From Clostridium ihumii AP5 (GTDB lineage: Bacteria; Bacillota; Clostridia; Clostridiales; Clostridiaceae): DNA of 64,000 bases. The stretch spans positions 1-64,000 of the forward strand of contig NZ_CCAT010000063.1 of NCBI RefSeq assembly GCF_000612845.1. The letters are read 5' to 3'. Positions 1 through 8,579 of this stretch are shown piece by piece (position 1 is the first letter of the stretch; each line of letters starts with the position of its first letter). Position numbers and translations under genes: made by a program. The notes beneath the pieces were generated by a model that was not told where the DNA came from, did not search any database, and was given only the letters and a program-made list of their open reading frames with translations.

Positions 1-162
1 CATAATTTCTTTTACTTCTTGTTTTAAATCTGTATTGCTTACCCTTGAAGTTTCATTATCAATTATATCTTCGCTTTTAGCTAATACCACAACTGGATAA
101 CTATTAAAAATAGCAAAATTTATTATCATTATACTTGCAATTATTTTTTTGTGAAATTTCAT
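1..162 (-). CDS. N-terminal part of a secreted protein (runs off the window)
   Basis: The first 54 codons of a minus-strand gene are visible; the reading frame is still open at base 1. The start is MKFHKKIIASIMIINFAI, a lysine-rich n-region followed by a hydrophobic core, then VVVLAKSED, which looks like a type I signal peptide with cleavage after the Ala of VLA. A G-rich ribosome binding site (AGGGGG) lies just upstream of the ATG at 162. The rest of the protein is outside the window, so no function can be given. It is downstream of the cut operon but separated from it by a strong terminator. Confidence 0.6.
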   Translation of the reverse strand, partial: MKFHKKIIASIMIINFAIFNSYPVVVLAKSEDIIDNETSRVSNTDLKQEVKEIM

Positions 163-439
163 TTTAGTCCCCCTATTTAAAATTTAAATTTTTTTTTACT
201 AATTTATTATGTTATGTTAACTCACTCCTTTTATGTATTTTATTATTATAATTTGATATATTTTACATCTAATATTTTAACATATAAATTTACTAATATC
301 ATTATTTTCGATACAATTCATTTTATGGTTGTACCTATATTTTTTTAATCTAGTATTATTATTTTTATAAGAGTACAACAATAACTATCTACTAAGTCTA
401 ATTATGAATTTTCACACTTAAGATCACAACCATGCTGAA
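163..439. other. AT-rich intergenic stretch
   Basis: No gene is visible. The stretch should hold the promoter of the secreted-protein gene that starts at 162 and runs leftward. I see no confident promoter or repeat in it. Confidence 0.4.
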
Positions 440-480
440 CATACTAAAAAACGTCGCTAATTTAATCTTAGCGACGTTCT
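440..480 (-). terminator. Terminator at the end of the cut operon
   Basis: A perfect 11-bp stem (450-460 with 468-478, core ACGTCGCTAA) with a 7-nt loop is followed on the minus strand by a T-run. It lies 31 bases after the stop of the last shell gene and closes the long operon. Confidence 0.85.
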
Positions 481-510
481 AATTTTTTATCTTACACTAT
501 ATTTTTTATA

Positions 511-801
511 TTATTTTGTAGCTTCTTTAGCTGCTGGAAGTATTACTTCAACCTCTGAGTGTGGTCTTGGTATTACGTGAACTGATACTAATTCTCCAAC
601 ACGTTGTGCAGCAGCAGCTCCAGCATCTGTAGCAGCTTTAACAGCTCCAACATCTCCTCTAACCATAACAGTTACAAGTCCGCCTCCAACATATTCTTTT
701 CCTATTAAATATACATTTGCAGCTTTAACCATAGCATCTGCTGCCTCTATTGATCCTACTAATCCTTTTGTTTCTATCATTCCTAATGCATCGTATTTCA
801 T
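511..801 (-). CDS. BMC-H microcompartment shell protein
   Basis: This 96-residue protein is a canonical single-domain BMC-H shell protein that should form flat hexamers tiling the facets of the compartment. It opens with [21 protein letters not shown], carries the conserved [23 protein letters not shown] core (residues about 40-62), and ends with [15 protein letters not shown], the usual C-terminal helix and tail. A strong AGGAGG site precedes the ATG. It is the last gene of the operon, 60 bases after pduL and right before the terminator. It is closest in sequence to the BMC half of the 218-residue protein at 3146-3802 and to the other BMC-H proteins at 12.8-13.4 kb. Confidence 0.93.
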   Translation of the reverse strand: MKYDALGMIETKGLVGSIEAADAMVKAANVYLIGKEYVGGGLVTVMVRGDVGAVKAATDAGAAAAQRVGELVSVHVIPRPHSEVEVILPAAKEATK

Positions 802-865
802 TTTAAAATCCTCCTAAAATTATGTTTTTTTTATATTATTTTTAATTACTCACTATTTGTTTCTA

Positions 866-1516
866 TTATTTTACTATAACTATTTTTGATCTTGAATTAA
901 TGCCCATTGCATTAGCTTCTTCAATATCTAGATGACATTCAAGTTTTGAAGTATCATTTGCTCTAATAGCTACATTGCTATACACTCCACCTCTTAAATC
1001 ATCACATTTTATTGAAACTATGTCACCATCACAAACACCTAAATTTTTAGCATCTTCTGATGTCATATGTATGTGTCTTTGTGCTACTACTAAACCTTCT
1101 TCTATTTGTACTGAACCTTTTGGTCCAACTATTGTAACTCCAGATGTATTACTTAAGTCACCAGATAATCTTACATGTTGAACTGCTCCAAGTTTGATGC
1201 AATCTCCCATTAATACTTCAACTTGAGTTTTACTTCTTGTTGGTCCAAGAATTCTAATTTTTTCAATTGCACCTTTAGGTCCACAAATTGTTACAGTTTC
1301 CTTGCATGCATATTGTCCTGGTTGAGATAAATCCTTAAGTTTTGTAAGGCTATAATCTTTTCCAAAAAGAACATCCATGTCTTTTTGTGAAAGGTGAACA
1401 TGTCTATTTGAAATACCTACTGGAATACCACTGGCATCCTCTTGTATTGCACTTTTGTTTTCTTTATCTTTAACAGCTTCTAATAAAAGCTTTAATAGTA
1501 CTTCACAATTATCCAT
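866..1516 (-). CDS. pduL: PduL-type phosphotransacylase
   Basis: This enzyme should move the acyl group from acetyl-CoA to phosphate, giving acetyl phosphate and recycling CoA inside the compartment. The 216-residue protein has the two zinc-binding motifs of the PduL family: GISNRHVHLS (His39, His41) and QRHIHMTSEDA (His148, His150), within two similar beta-barrel-like halves. Residues 1-28 form an amphipathic helix (VLLKLLLEAVKDKEN), which matches the N-terminal encapsulation peptide of PduL. Its ATG overlaps the stop of the upstream aldehyde dehydrogenase gene (TAATG), so the two are translationally coupled and make consecutive enzymes: acetaldehyde to acetyl-CoA to acetyl phosphate. It is unrelated to the Pta family. 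Confidence 0.93.
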   Translation of the reverse strand: MDNCEVLLKLLLEAVKDKENKSAIQEDASGIPVGISNRHVHLSQKDMDVLFGKDYSLTKLKDLSQPGQYACKETVTICGPKGAIEKIRILGPTRSKTQVEVLMGDCIKLGAVQHVRLSGDLSNTSGVTIVGPKGSVQIEEGLVVAQRHIHMTSEDAKNLGVCDGDIVSIKCDDLRGGVYSNVAIRANDTSKLECHLDIEEANAMGINSRSKIVIVK

Positions 1517-3114
1517 TAGTTATTTCCTTTCATAGCTCCTATTATTTGATTAACTAAATCTACAAGTTCTTCATTTTTTTCAGTTTTATCACAGCATCCT
1601 GTGCAATTATTTGAATTATCAACTGAACCAGTAACTTTGTTTAACATTTCTGCTGCTGCCGCAATTTGAGCTGGGCTCATATTCATAAATTGATTTTGAA
1701 CACCATGACAGTTTTCTGCAGTTTTTATAGTGTTAAAAGTTGAATCATTTGATGCTAATGTTGCACAATCTTTTAAACCATATGCAACTCTTTTTTTGTT
1801 TATAAGGTGTTCTGGAGTAACATTTTCTGATACTGAACTTCCACCCCAAGTTCCACAACCTAAAGTAAATGCTGGTTTAAGACCTGTGCTTCCACCAGTT
1901 CCTCCTTGTGTTCCACCAGTATTGATAAGAATACGAGAAGCTGGTAATTTAGAGAATTCCATAACTATATTTCTATCTTCAGTATGTATGCTCATTGTAT
2001 GACCAATTCCATTTTGAAGTAATTTATAACTTAATTCATATGCTTCATTACAATCTTTTACTGTATAGAATCCAAGAACTGTAGTAAGTTTTTCAAATGA
2101 TAGTGGATTTCCTTCTCCAACTCCATTTTGTTTACCTATAAGTACTTTTGTTCCAACTGGAATTGTAATTCCTGCTGCTGATGCTATAACTTGAGGGCTT
2201 CTTCCAACAAACTTAGCATTCATAGCATGTCCATTTTTGAATAATAATTGACATACTTTATTAGTTTCCTCTTCACTCATGAAGTATCCACCTTGTTTTT
2301 TAAATTCTGCAACAACCATATCATGATTACATTCTTCACATACTATTGATTGCTCTGAAGCACAAATTGTACCATTATCAAATGTCTTACTTGCCATGAT
2401 ATTTCTAACAGCTTTTTCTACATTAGCAGTTTTTTCAATATATGCTGGTGAGTTTCCTGCTCCAACACCTATTGCTGGTTTTCCTGCACTATAAGCAGCT
2501 TTAACCATACCTGGACCACCAGTAGCAATTATTATTGCAACTTCACTACATTTCATTAATTCATTTGTAGCTCCTATTGTTGGAGTTTTAACACATCCAA
2601 TAATGTTTTCTGGAGCACCTGCTTCTACAGCTGCATTAAGCATTAATTCAGCTGCTTTAATTGTACATTTTGCAGCAGATGGGTGTGGTGAAAACACTAT
2701 AGCATTACGAGATTTTATAGCTATCATAGCTTTATAAATAGCTGTAGATGTTGGGTTTGTTGAAGGTACTATTCCCATAACTAAACCAACTGGTTCAGCA
2801 ATTTCTATAATTCCATTAGCTTTATCTTCTCCAATTATTCCTATAGTTTTCATGTCTTTCATTGAATCATATAAAATAGTAGCTGCTAAATGATTTTTGA
2901 AAGTTTTATCTTCAACTTTACCAAATCCAGTTTCCTCAACTGCCATTTCTGCTAAACAATGAGCATGCTCTTCTGCAACTCTAACCATATTTTTTAATAT
3001 TTTATCGATTTGTTCTTCAGTGTAAGTAGCAATTTTATTAGCTGCTGCTTTACCAAGCTTTGCAATATTTCTTGCTTCTTGTATTGAATATAGATCCTTA
3101 TCAAAGTTTTCCAT
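1516..3114 (-). CDS. CoA-acylating acetaldehyde dehydrogenase of the microcompartment (CutF-like)
   Basis: This enzyme should oxidise acetaldehyde, the product of choline cleavage, to acetyl-CoA with NAD. The 532-residue protein is of the EutE/PduP family: a nucleotide-binding region with VPSTNPTSTAIYKA (about 116-129), FSPHPSA, and the catalytic loop FDNGTICASEQS with Cys251. The C-terminal extension beyond about residue 475 holds a variable linker with an unusual NCTGCC cluster and a terminal amphipathic helix (ELVDLVNQIIGAM), which resembles the encapsulation peptides of such cargo enzymes. It is followed by pduL with a stop/start overlap. A second family member in the same operon (11247-12737) lacks the catalytic Cys, so this is probably the working dehydrogenase. 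Confidence 0.92.
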   Translation of the reverse strand: MENFDKDLYSIQEARNIAKLGKAAANKIATYTEEQIDKILKNMVRVAEEHAHCLAEMAVEETGFGKVEDKTFKNHLAATILYDSMKDMKTIGIIGEDKANGIIEIAEPVGLVMGIVPSTNPTSTAIYKAMIAIKSRNAIVFSPHPSAAKCTIKAAELMLNAAVEAGAPENIIGCVKTPTIGATNELMKCSEVAIIIATGGPGMVKAAYSAGKPAIGVGAGNSPAYIEKTANVEKAVRNIMASKTFDNGTICASEQSIVCEECNHDMVVAEFKKQGGYFMSEEETNKVCQLLFKNGHAMNAKFVGRSPQVIASAAGITIPVGTKVLIGKQNGVGEGNPLSFEKLTTVLGFYTVKDCNEAYELSYKLLQNGIGHTMSIHTEDRNIVMEFSKLPASRILINTGGTQGGTGGSTGLKPAFTLGCGTWGGSSVSENVTPEHLINKKRVAYGLKDCATLASNDSTFNTIKTAENCHGVQNQFMNMSPAQIAAAAEMLNKVTGSVDNSNNCTGCCDKTEKNEELVDLVNQIIGAMKGNN

Positions 3115-3145
3115 AGTATTTCATTCCTTTCTTAACTTTAAACTA

Positions 3146-3802
3146 TTAATTTTTCTCATAATATGCTTTAAATTTTGCAATAAGCAGTTTTTTATCTGCT
3201 TTTGAAACAGTTCTACCTTTAATTACAAAATCTTCATATTCACGAGCTAAATTTCTAAGTTTAACAACCTTCAATTTAGATAAAGTTGAAATAGCTTTTT
3301 CTAACCCTTCCATATTCACTAAGTTATCTACATCTTGTTTATGCATTCCTTGTGAATTGTTTTTAGGTAGTTTATTTAAATCATCATTGAAGTTCTCTTC
3401 ATTTTCTTCTAGAATTTCTTCATTATCTAATTCTTCCTCAGATTCTTTTTCATCTTCTAAAATACTTGTATTATTATCTTCATTTTCTTCTTCAATTGTT
3501 ACTTCATTTTCTTCAACTTCATTTTTAGTTGTATTTCCAACTATACATTCTAGTTCTTCATGTGGTCTTGGAATTACATGTTCTGAAATCAAGAATTCTT
3601 CATTTATTTGTTTTACGGAAGCACTTCCTGCTTCTATAGCTGCTTTTACTGCACCTACATCCCCTGTAATTACAATAGTAACAAGTCCACCACCTACATA
3701 AGTTTTTTCAATAATTTTTACATCTGCAGACTTTGTCATTGCATCAGCAGCTTCTATAGCTGTAACTAGTCCTCTTGTTTCTATTAGCCCAATTGCTTGC
3801 AT
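3146..3802 (-). CDS. BMC shell protein with a long acidic linker and a C-terminal helical domain
   Basis: Residues 1-90 are a normal BMC-H domain (AIGLIETRGLVTAIEAADAM ... HVIPRPHEELE). It is followed by about 60 residues very rich in Glu, Asp and Asn (about 95-155) and then a basic helical domain of about 60 residues with LSKLKVVKLRNLAREYEDF and KADKKLLIAKFKAYYEKN. The tail is reminiscent of a SAP-like or helix-turn-helix fold, by analogy with the C-terminal domain of EutK, but I cannot confirm that. The protein probably sits in the shell and uses the flexible acidic arm to hold cargo or nucleic acid. The ribosome binding site AGGAGG lies 8 bases upstream of the ATG. It lies between eutQ and the aldehyde dehydrogenase gene. 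Confidence 0.85.
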   Translation of the reverse strand: MQAIGLIETRGLVTAIEAADAMTKSADVKIIEKTYVGGGLVTIVITGDVGAVKAAIEAGSASVKQINEEFLISEHVIPRPHEELECIVGNTTKNEVEENEVTIEEENEDNNTSILEDEKESEEELDNEEILEENEENFNDDLNKLPKNNSQGMHKQDVDNLVNMEGLEKAISTLSKLKVVKLRNLAREYEDFVIKGRTVSKADKKLLIAKFKAYYEKN

Positions 3803-3822
3803 AGATTTATCCTCCTAGCCTT

Positions 3823-4500
3823 TTATAAAAGATCAGCCCAATTTGCTGGATATGTAGCATAGAATAATCTTGCTTTATCCGGTGAACCCCAAACTACTTT
3901 AGATCCTGATGGTACAAATAATACATCACCCTTATGTGCTGTATATGTTTTTCCATTTATTTCAACAGTTAGAGTTCCTTCAATGACATAATCAATTTCT
4001 TCATAAGTTAATTCCCATTCAAATTTTGAATCTTCAATGATTAAGAATCCAGCACTCATCTTTGATTCTTCTTTGCTTACTAACTCTTGAAAATATACTC
4101 TTGCATCTTTATTTCCAGTATCAAACACATCCATTTTAACAGTGTTTCCTCTGACAACCTTAAGTCCATTTTCATCACATTCAGCATCAAATAAAGCATT
4201 TTTAGGTTTTAAGCATTCTATAAGTTCTTGTAAAATACCTTTTTCCATCATAGCCTTAAATAACTTCATTAACATTTCGCTATCTATATTTTCTAGGTTT
4301 GATGTTTCTTTTTTTTCTGTGCTTTGCACTTCTTCTTTTAAATCTTCTGTAGTAAACACTATTTGATTATTTACTGCAAGCTCTTTTGCTGCTGGTGTAA
4401 TTATTTCACTACCATCTATAAGAAATGCCTTTTTCCCATTTACTATTAATGTTTCAATATCTTTTGCACAAATTAATTTCTTCACGTTTTCACATCCCAT
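3823..4500 (-). CDS. eutQ: EutQ-like cupin protein
   Basis: This protein belongs to the EutQ family. In Salmonella EutQ has been reported to act as an acetate kinase, which here would turn acetyl phosphate into acetate and ATP. The N-terminal 60 residues carry the KKLICAKDIETL and SEIITPAAKELA motifs shared by EutQ proteins. A linker follows, then a C-terminal cupin (about 120-225) with YEEIDYVIEGTLTVEINGK, GDVLFVPSGSKVVWG and the family ending YPANWADLL. An in-frame TTG lies one codon before the chosen ATG at 4500; a GTG at MKKL-like position 7 is also possible. Kinase activity is inferred from the family only. Confidence 0.88.
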   Translation of the reverse strand: MGCENVKKLICAKDIETLIVNGKKAFLIDGSEIITPAAKELAVNNQIVFTTEDLKEEVQSTEKKETSNLENIDSEMLMKLFKAMMEKGILQELIECLKPKNALFDAECDENGLKVVRGNTVKMDVFDTGNKDARVYFQELVSKEESKMSAGFLIIEDSKFEWELTYEEIDYVIEGTLTVEINGKTYTAHKGDVLFVPSGSKVVWGSPDKARLFYATYPANWADLL

Positions 4501-4601
4501 CAAATTAATTATGGTAATTTCAATTATGGTAAATTTAAATTTTATTTAATCATTGGAGAGTTATGAAATTTTAAAATATAAATTTACACTAATTCGTTTC
4601 A

Positions 4602-4865
4602 TTATTCTAAACTGCAATCATTATCAATTATTCCAACTACAACTGCGTCTACTGGAATATCTGAACTTCCTAACATCTTACGTCCTGCCGAACCCGTACT
4701 TACTATAACTCTATCCCCAATACCTGCACTCATAATGTCAGCAACAATAATTCTACGTCCTTTACCCGTTCCACTAATTTCTTCAGCAAGCATAAATTTT
4801 AGTCCATTAAGTGACTCTGCTTTTCTCGTAGCCCATACATTGTCAATAAGCCTTGCCATTATCAT
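4602..4865 (-). CDS. eutN: EutN/CcmL-type BMC-P vertex protein
   Basis: This 87-residue protein is of the EutN/CcmL/PduN family, whose pentamers cap the twelve vertices of the icosahedral shell. It shows the family pattern MARLIDNVWATRKAESLNGLK, then IVADIMSAGIGDRVIVSTGSAGR, and VDAVVVGIIDND near the end. It is the only vertex protein in the locus. An alternative ATG two codons downstream (MARLID) would fit the family better, but the GAGGG binding site favours the first. It starts 2 bases after the upstream gene stops, so it is in the same transcript. Confidence 0.93.
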   Translation of the reverse strand: MIMARLIDNVWATRKAESLNGLKFMLAEEISGTGKGRRIIVADIMSAGIGDRVIVSTGSAGRKMLGSSDIPVDAVVVGIIDNDCSLE

Positions 4866-4866
4866 C

Positions 4867-5163
4867 TTATTTTCCCTCTTTCATTCTTTGCTTGATTTCT
4901 TTTATTGCAGATTCAACTGATGATGTGTCACCAAAAATGCCAAGTAAAACCATATGCTGAGGACATGTCCCCTTAATATCTTCAACAGTGACTCCTGCAG
5001 CTTTTTCAGCAATATCTATAGCATAAATCATATCAATAAGCTTTCCTTGAACAAGTCCTATTGCATCAATACTATCTAAATCTACTTTGCAATTTACACC
5101 TATTCTTTTTTTAAGAATGTCTTTTGCTCCATTTGAAGGTGATTTTATAATTCTAAAATCCAC
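4867..5163 (-). CDS. Divergent BMC-domain protein
   Basis: The 98-residue protein has a shortened BMC domain from about residue 30 (DAIGLVQGKLIDMIYAIDIAEKAAGVTVEDIKG ... HMVLLGIFGDTSSVESAIKEIK), with the helix-strand order of BMC-H but few of its glycine pore residues. The N-terminal 30 residues (MDFRIIKSPSNGAKDILKKRIG) are not part of the normal fold. I infer a minor shell component with a changed pore or edge, or a shell-associated adaptor. It sits between eutJ and eutN with very short spacing. It could also be a permuted form; the order of secondary structure should be checked by modelling. Confidence 0.7.
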   Translation of the reverse strand: MDFRIIKSPSNGAKDILKKRIGVNCKVDLDSIDAIGLVQGKLIDMIYAIDIAEKAAGVTVEDIKGTCPQHMVLLGIFGDTSSVESAIKEIKQRMKEGK

Positions 5164-5182
5164 TTTTAAACACCATCCTTAA

Positions 5183-6028
5183 TTATTCAATAATATCTTG
5201 TGTACAACTTAGTGCTATTCCAAGTGGTGTAACAAACATAGGATTCTTAGGCTTATGTGTATATACTCCCGTTTTCTTTTCAATAATTTCTTCAATTCCT
5301 TTCAAACAACAGGTACCACCTACTAAAGAAATTTCTTTAACATCATATCCATTAATATTGCTATTAATTATTGATGCTACTTTTTCAACTACCGGTCTTA
5401 GTAATGGTAAAATTTCATTATGGTTTTTATTATCTCTTTTAAATTCATCTGCCTCTTTAAAACTTATTTTATATGCACCTGAAAGAACTAAAGAAAAATG
5501 AGTACCGCCTGTTGGTTCATCAACAACATGAACAACTTTTCCATCTTTTAAAATTGATATTCCTGTTGTTCCTCCTCCTATATCTACAACTGCACCATTT
5601 TCAATGTTTAGTACAGCATTTGCAGCAGTAGGTTCATCTAATAGACATGTAAGTTCAAATCCAGCTGCTTGAACTACATTTTTTATAGCACCAGAATCTA
5701 AGGCGTCTGTTCCTGGTGGAATTGCAGCAGCTGCATAAAGAAGTTCTGTGTTTAACTTTTCTTCAATCTCTTTTTTTAGTTCCCTAACAATATTTACAGC
5801 TCCTATATAATCAACAACCATACCATCACGAACTACATCTGCATATCTATATGCACCTGCAACTGGTTTATAGTTTTCATCTAAAACTGCTAATACTACA
5901 CATGCGGTTCCTAAATCTACCCCTGTATAATAAACTGAAGATTTTTTAGTTATTGGTTTTTTTATAACTTCTTCAAATTTTTGAACTAACTCATCACACT
6001 GTGCGAAGTTTACTCTTTCCTTTGACAT
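5183..6028 (-). CDS. eutJ: EutJ-like actin/Hsp70-fold ATPase
   Basis: EutJ proteins are single-domain relatives of Hsp70/actin found in microcompartment operons; a chaperone role for cargo or shell assembly is proposed but not settled. The sequence has the phosphate-1 motif TGVDLGTACVVLAV, the phosphate-2 motif AVVDIGGGTTGISIL, and the adenosine motif SLVGGTCCLKGIEE. I chose the ATG at 6028 (MSKERVNFAQ) because AGGAGGAAAACA lies just upstream; this gives 281 residues. The start lies inside the end of the preceding EutT-like gene, which suggests translational coupling. The protein lacks the substrate-binding domain of DnaK, as usual for EutJ. Confidence 0.9.
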   Translation of the reverse strand: MSKERVNFAQCDELVQKFEEVIKKPITKKSSVYYTGVDLGTACVVLAVLDENYKPVAGAYRYADVVRDGMVVDYIGAVNIVRELKKEIEEKLNTELLYAAAAIPPGTDALDSGAIKNVVQAAGFELTCLLDEPTAANAVLNIENGAVVDIGGGTTGISILKDGKVVHVVDEPTGGTHFSLVLSGAYKISFKEADEFKRDNKNHNEILPLLRPVVEKVASIINSNINGYDVKEISLVGGTCCLKGIEEIIEKKTGVYTHKPKNPMFVTPLGIALSCTQDIIE

Positions 6029-6741
6029 TGTTTTCCTCCTACTGCTGAACAAATCAATTGAGATAGTGAATTAATTATTGCATTCATATTCTCTAAAATC
6101 TTATCTTTCAAATCATCATTTTTATAGTTCTCTATAAATTCAAACTGCAACTCTTGTAACTCACATCTAAGTGTGTGCATTTTTAAGATTATGTTGCTAT
6201 TTTTAAGTTGCATATGAAATTCTGTTATTTCAAAACAATCATCAATTTCTGTTGTAAAATTTTTAGAATTAATTCCTGTACATTCTCTACAATTAAGTAC
6301 CATCAAAATTCCTTTTCCACTTACAACATTTCTGATATTGGATATTTTTTTTCTTATTTCTATAATATTTTGTGCTAAAAAAACATCCTCTTTTAATACT
6401 TCACTACTAGTAACAAGACATAGCGCTTCTATTGATTTTAATTTGTAGCAAAGTTTCTTATTTAAATTAAAACCTAATTCTACCTTCTCAACTTTTTTTT
6501 CTATTTCTGGTTTCTTTTCTTCAAAGTTGTTTTCATCTGTCTTTGAACTATTTTTGTTCACTTTAAAATTTGTCTTATTTTCATTTAAAACATTTCCAGT
6601 GATTTTTATTCTTTTATCAGATAAATATTGAGCTCCTCCAGGTGTAAGACGCTGTCCTTCTTCTAATTCGTAGGTATCAAAAGGCTTTTTTCTATATATA
6701 TTTCTCAAATATTCTTCGGTAATAAATTTTATTTTTGCCAT
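6010..6741 (-). CDS. EutT-like (cobalamin adenosyltransferase-related) protein
   Basis: The N-terminus resembles EutT: KFITEEYLRNIYRKKPF followed by GQRLTPGGAQYLSDKRIKI, the ITEAWLR and LTPSA...LLESRHLRI motifs of that family. The centre (70-110) is a charged linker. The C-terminal half is helical, as in cobalamin adenosyltransferases (LCYKLKSIEALCLVTSSEV, then QNIIEIRKKISNIRNVV), and has Cys pairs in NCRECTG rather than the HX11CCX2C metal site of EutT. Choline lyase needs no B12, so either the activity is lost or the protein has another role. Its start directly follows the EutP stop and it overlaps eutJ by 19 bases. Confidence 0.6.
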   Translation of the reverse strand: MAKIKFITEEYLRNIYRKKPFDTYELEEGQRLTPGGAQYLSDKRIKITGNVLNENKTNFKVNKNSSKTDENNFEEKKPEIEKKVEKVELGFNLNKKLCYKLKSIEALCLVTSSEVLKEDVFLAQNIIEIRKKISNIRNVVSGKGILMVLNCRECTGINSKNFTTEIDDCFEITEFHMQLKNSNIILKMHTLRCELQELQFEFIENYKNDDLKDKILENMNAIINSLSQLICSAVGGKQCQRKE

Positions 6742-7188
6742 TTACTCCTCACCTTTTTCTAATAAATACTTTTTCAAAGCATCAATCCCTATTCCCATTT
6801 CACAACTAATATGAAAATATGGTTCTTCTACACCTATATCTTTTAGCATCCTAATACAATTTTCTTTGTTTTGAGATGCTAAGTCACATTTTGTTATAAC
6901 TCCAATCACTGGACATCTAAAACACTTTGCAAATCCATAGGAATATATTTCCGTTGAGTTAGACTGATCAACCAATATAAGCACATGAGATGCATCTTGT
7001 GCTAATGCAATTATGTGTTCATACATCCATGCATTATCTATATAAGCTCCTGGAACATCAATAGTATTTTTACCATATTTAATTTCTTGTGTTATCCTAA
7101 CTGGACCCTCATAATCATTTAATATATTTACTAATGTAGTTTTTCCACATTTTGAAGGACCAATTACCATTATGCGCTTTTTCTTCAT
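6742..7188 (-). CDS. eutP: EutP/PduV-like small GTPase
   Basis: This 148-residue protein is a Ras-like P-loop NTPase of the EutP/PduV family. It has the Walker A motif [11 protein letters not shown] near the N-terminus, a switch region with [10 protein letters not shown] (the DxPG motif), and VITKCDLAS as the base-recognition NKxD-like motif (here TKCD). PduV has been linked to positioning of microcompartments, and some EutP proteins were reported to have acetate kinase activity; neither is shown here. The start overlaps the stop of the EutS-like gene (ATGA), so the two are coupled. Confidence 0.9.
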   Translation of the reverse strand: MKKKRIMVIGPSKCGKTTLVNILNDYEGPVRITQEIKYGKNTIDVPGAYIDNAWMYEHIIALAQDASHVLILVDQSNSTEIYSYGFAKCFRCPVIGVITKCDLASQNKENCIRMLKDIGVEEPYFHISCEMGIGIDALKKYLLEKGEE

Positions 7189-7538
7189 GTTCTTGTTATA
7201 ATAGCTGGCGTAAATCCTAGCATATCCCTTAAAGTATCATTTACTGTGTTTAGTGCTGTTTCAACACTTTGAACATCTCCATTTATTACAACAGAACCTG
7301 TAAAACGATCAAGAAATCCAATTTCTACATCTGCAACCTTTGTAGCAATATCTGCTGCAATAATGGCTGTTTCAAATGGAGAAAGGGTTAAAATTCCTAT
7401 TGCTCCTTTTTCATCTATTCCAAGACGTTCATATATATCAGGCATAGGTGATGCAATAACATGAGCTATGGTAATCTGCTTTCCTGGAACTGATTCCTGT
7501 ATAATACGTTCAATTTTTCTATCAAGCAAATCTTCCAT
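7185..7538 (-). CDS. eutS: EutS/PduU-like (permuted BMC-H) shell protein
   Basis: This 117-residue protein matches the circularly permuted BMC subfamily of EutS, PduU and CutR. It starts with [21 protein letters not shown], the beta-barrel-forming N-terminus of PduU, followed by [22 protein letters not shown] and [23 protein letters not shown], and ends with the conserved ITRT. Such proteins make hexamers with a plugged central pore, and CutR from choline operons belongs here. It is encoded right after cutD with about 30 bases between them. Confidence 0.92.
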   Translation of the reverse strand: MEDLLDRKIERIIQESVPGKQITIAHVIASPMPDIYERLGIDEKGAIGILTLSPFETAIIAADIATKVADVEIGFLDRFTGSVVINGDVQSVETALNTVNDTLRDMLGFTPAIITRT

Positions 7539-7567
7539 AAATCCTTACCTTCCATTTTCAATTTATT

Positions 7568-8521
7568 TTAATGACGAATTACTTCTACTGGTAAATCGTA
7601 GTTTTTTATCCATCCTTCGATTTTATCTAAATCCTCATCTTTTAAACTTGGATCATCTTTAACTGGGTATTCCATTCCTAATTGGTTGTATTTATTTACA
7701 CCCATTTTATGATAAGGTAATAAATTTACACCCTTAAAATTCTTATAATCTTTATATGGTGTTAAAAGCTCCATGACTTTTTCTATGTCTTCCTTACGAT
7801 CATTTACACCCTTTAATAATGGCATACGAATCTTAACATTATATTTAAGACGAAGAAGCTCTTGTAAATTTTCTAAAATTTGTTCATTTCTAACACCAGT
7901 TAATTCAAAATGCTTTTCAGAGTCAATATGCTTAATATCAAATAAGAATAAATCTGTGAACTCAGCAACCTTAAGTATTGTTTCAAGCTTTGTATAACCA
8001 CAAGTTTCAATCGCAGTGTTTATACCTTCTTGCTGGCATGCCATTAATAAACTACATGCAGCTTCTGGCTGCATTAAAACTTCTCCACCACCTAATGTAA
8101 CTCCACCACCAGACATATCATAAAAAGTTCTATCTTCTTCTACAATTTCTAAAAGTTCAGATATAGTTTTTACTTCTCCAATTATTGATATAGCAGATTT
8201 AAGACAAGCATCCTTACACTTACCACATCCGATACAATCAATATCACGATTAACTTCATGTTTTAGAGTTTCATTAGAGATAGTGTGTATTCCTACTGGG
8301 CAAGCTGAAACACATGCTCCACAGTTAACACATAAGTTGCTTTTAAACATAACTCTATGTTTTTTCATCATTCCTTCAGGGTTTGCACACCATTTACAAC
8401 GAAGTGGGCATCCTTGGAAGAATATCAAAGTTCTTATTCCATCTCCATCATACATATTGTATTTTTGTATATTAAAAATTGTAGCTTTTCTCTCAATTAC
8501 ACCTAAATTTGTATTACTCAT
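7568..8521 (-). CDS. cutD: Choline TMA-lyase activating enzyme CutD
   Basis: CutD is the radical SAM enzyme that abstracts a hydrogen from the glycyl residue of CutC and so switches it on. The radical SAM motif is CPLRCKWC (Cys38, Cys42, Cys45 in the 317-residue form), following DGDGIRTLIFFQG. Between it and the core barrel lie two ferredoxin-type 4Fe-4S motifs, CVNCGACVSACP and CIGCGKCKDAC, as in the larger glycyl-radical activases. GGGEVLMQPE is the glycine-rich SAM-binding segment. I chose the ATG at 8521 because GGAG is 10 bases upstream; the ATG at 8530 is only one base from it. It is downstream of cutC, with an unusual hairpin between them. Confidence 0.95.
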   Translation of the reverse strand: MSNTNLGVIERKATIFNIQKYNMYDGDGIRTLIFFQGCPLRCKWCANPEGMMKKHRVMFKSNLCVNCGACVSACPVGIHTISNETLKHEVNRDIDCIGCGKCKDACLKSAISIIGEVKTISELLEIVEEDRTFYDMSGGGVTLGGGEVLMQPEAACSLLMACQQEGINTAIETCGYTKLETILKVAEFTDLFLFDIKHIDSEKHFELTGVRNEQILENLQELLRLKYNVKIRMPLLKGVNDRKEDIEKVMELLTPYKDYKNFKGVNLLPYHKMGVNKYNQLGMEYPVKDDPSLKDEDLDKIEGWIKNYDLPVEVIRH

Positions 8522-8579
8522 TTTATTCATTCTCCAGTTCCATTTATCGTGATCTTTAATTAATATCCTCTAATGAACC

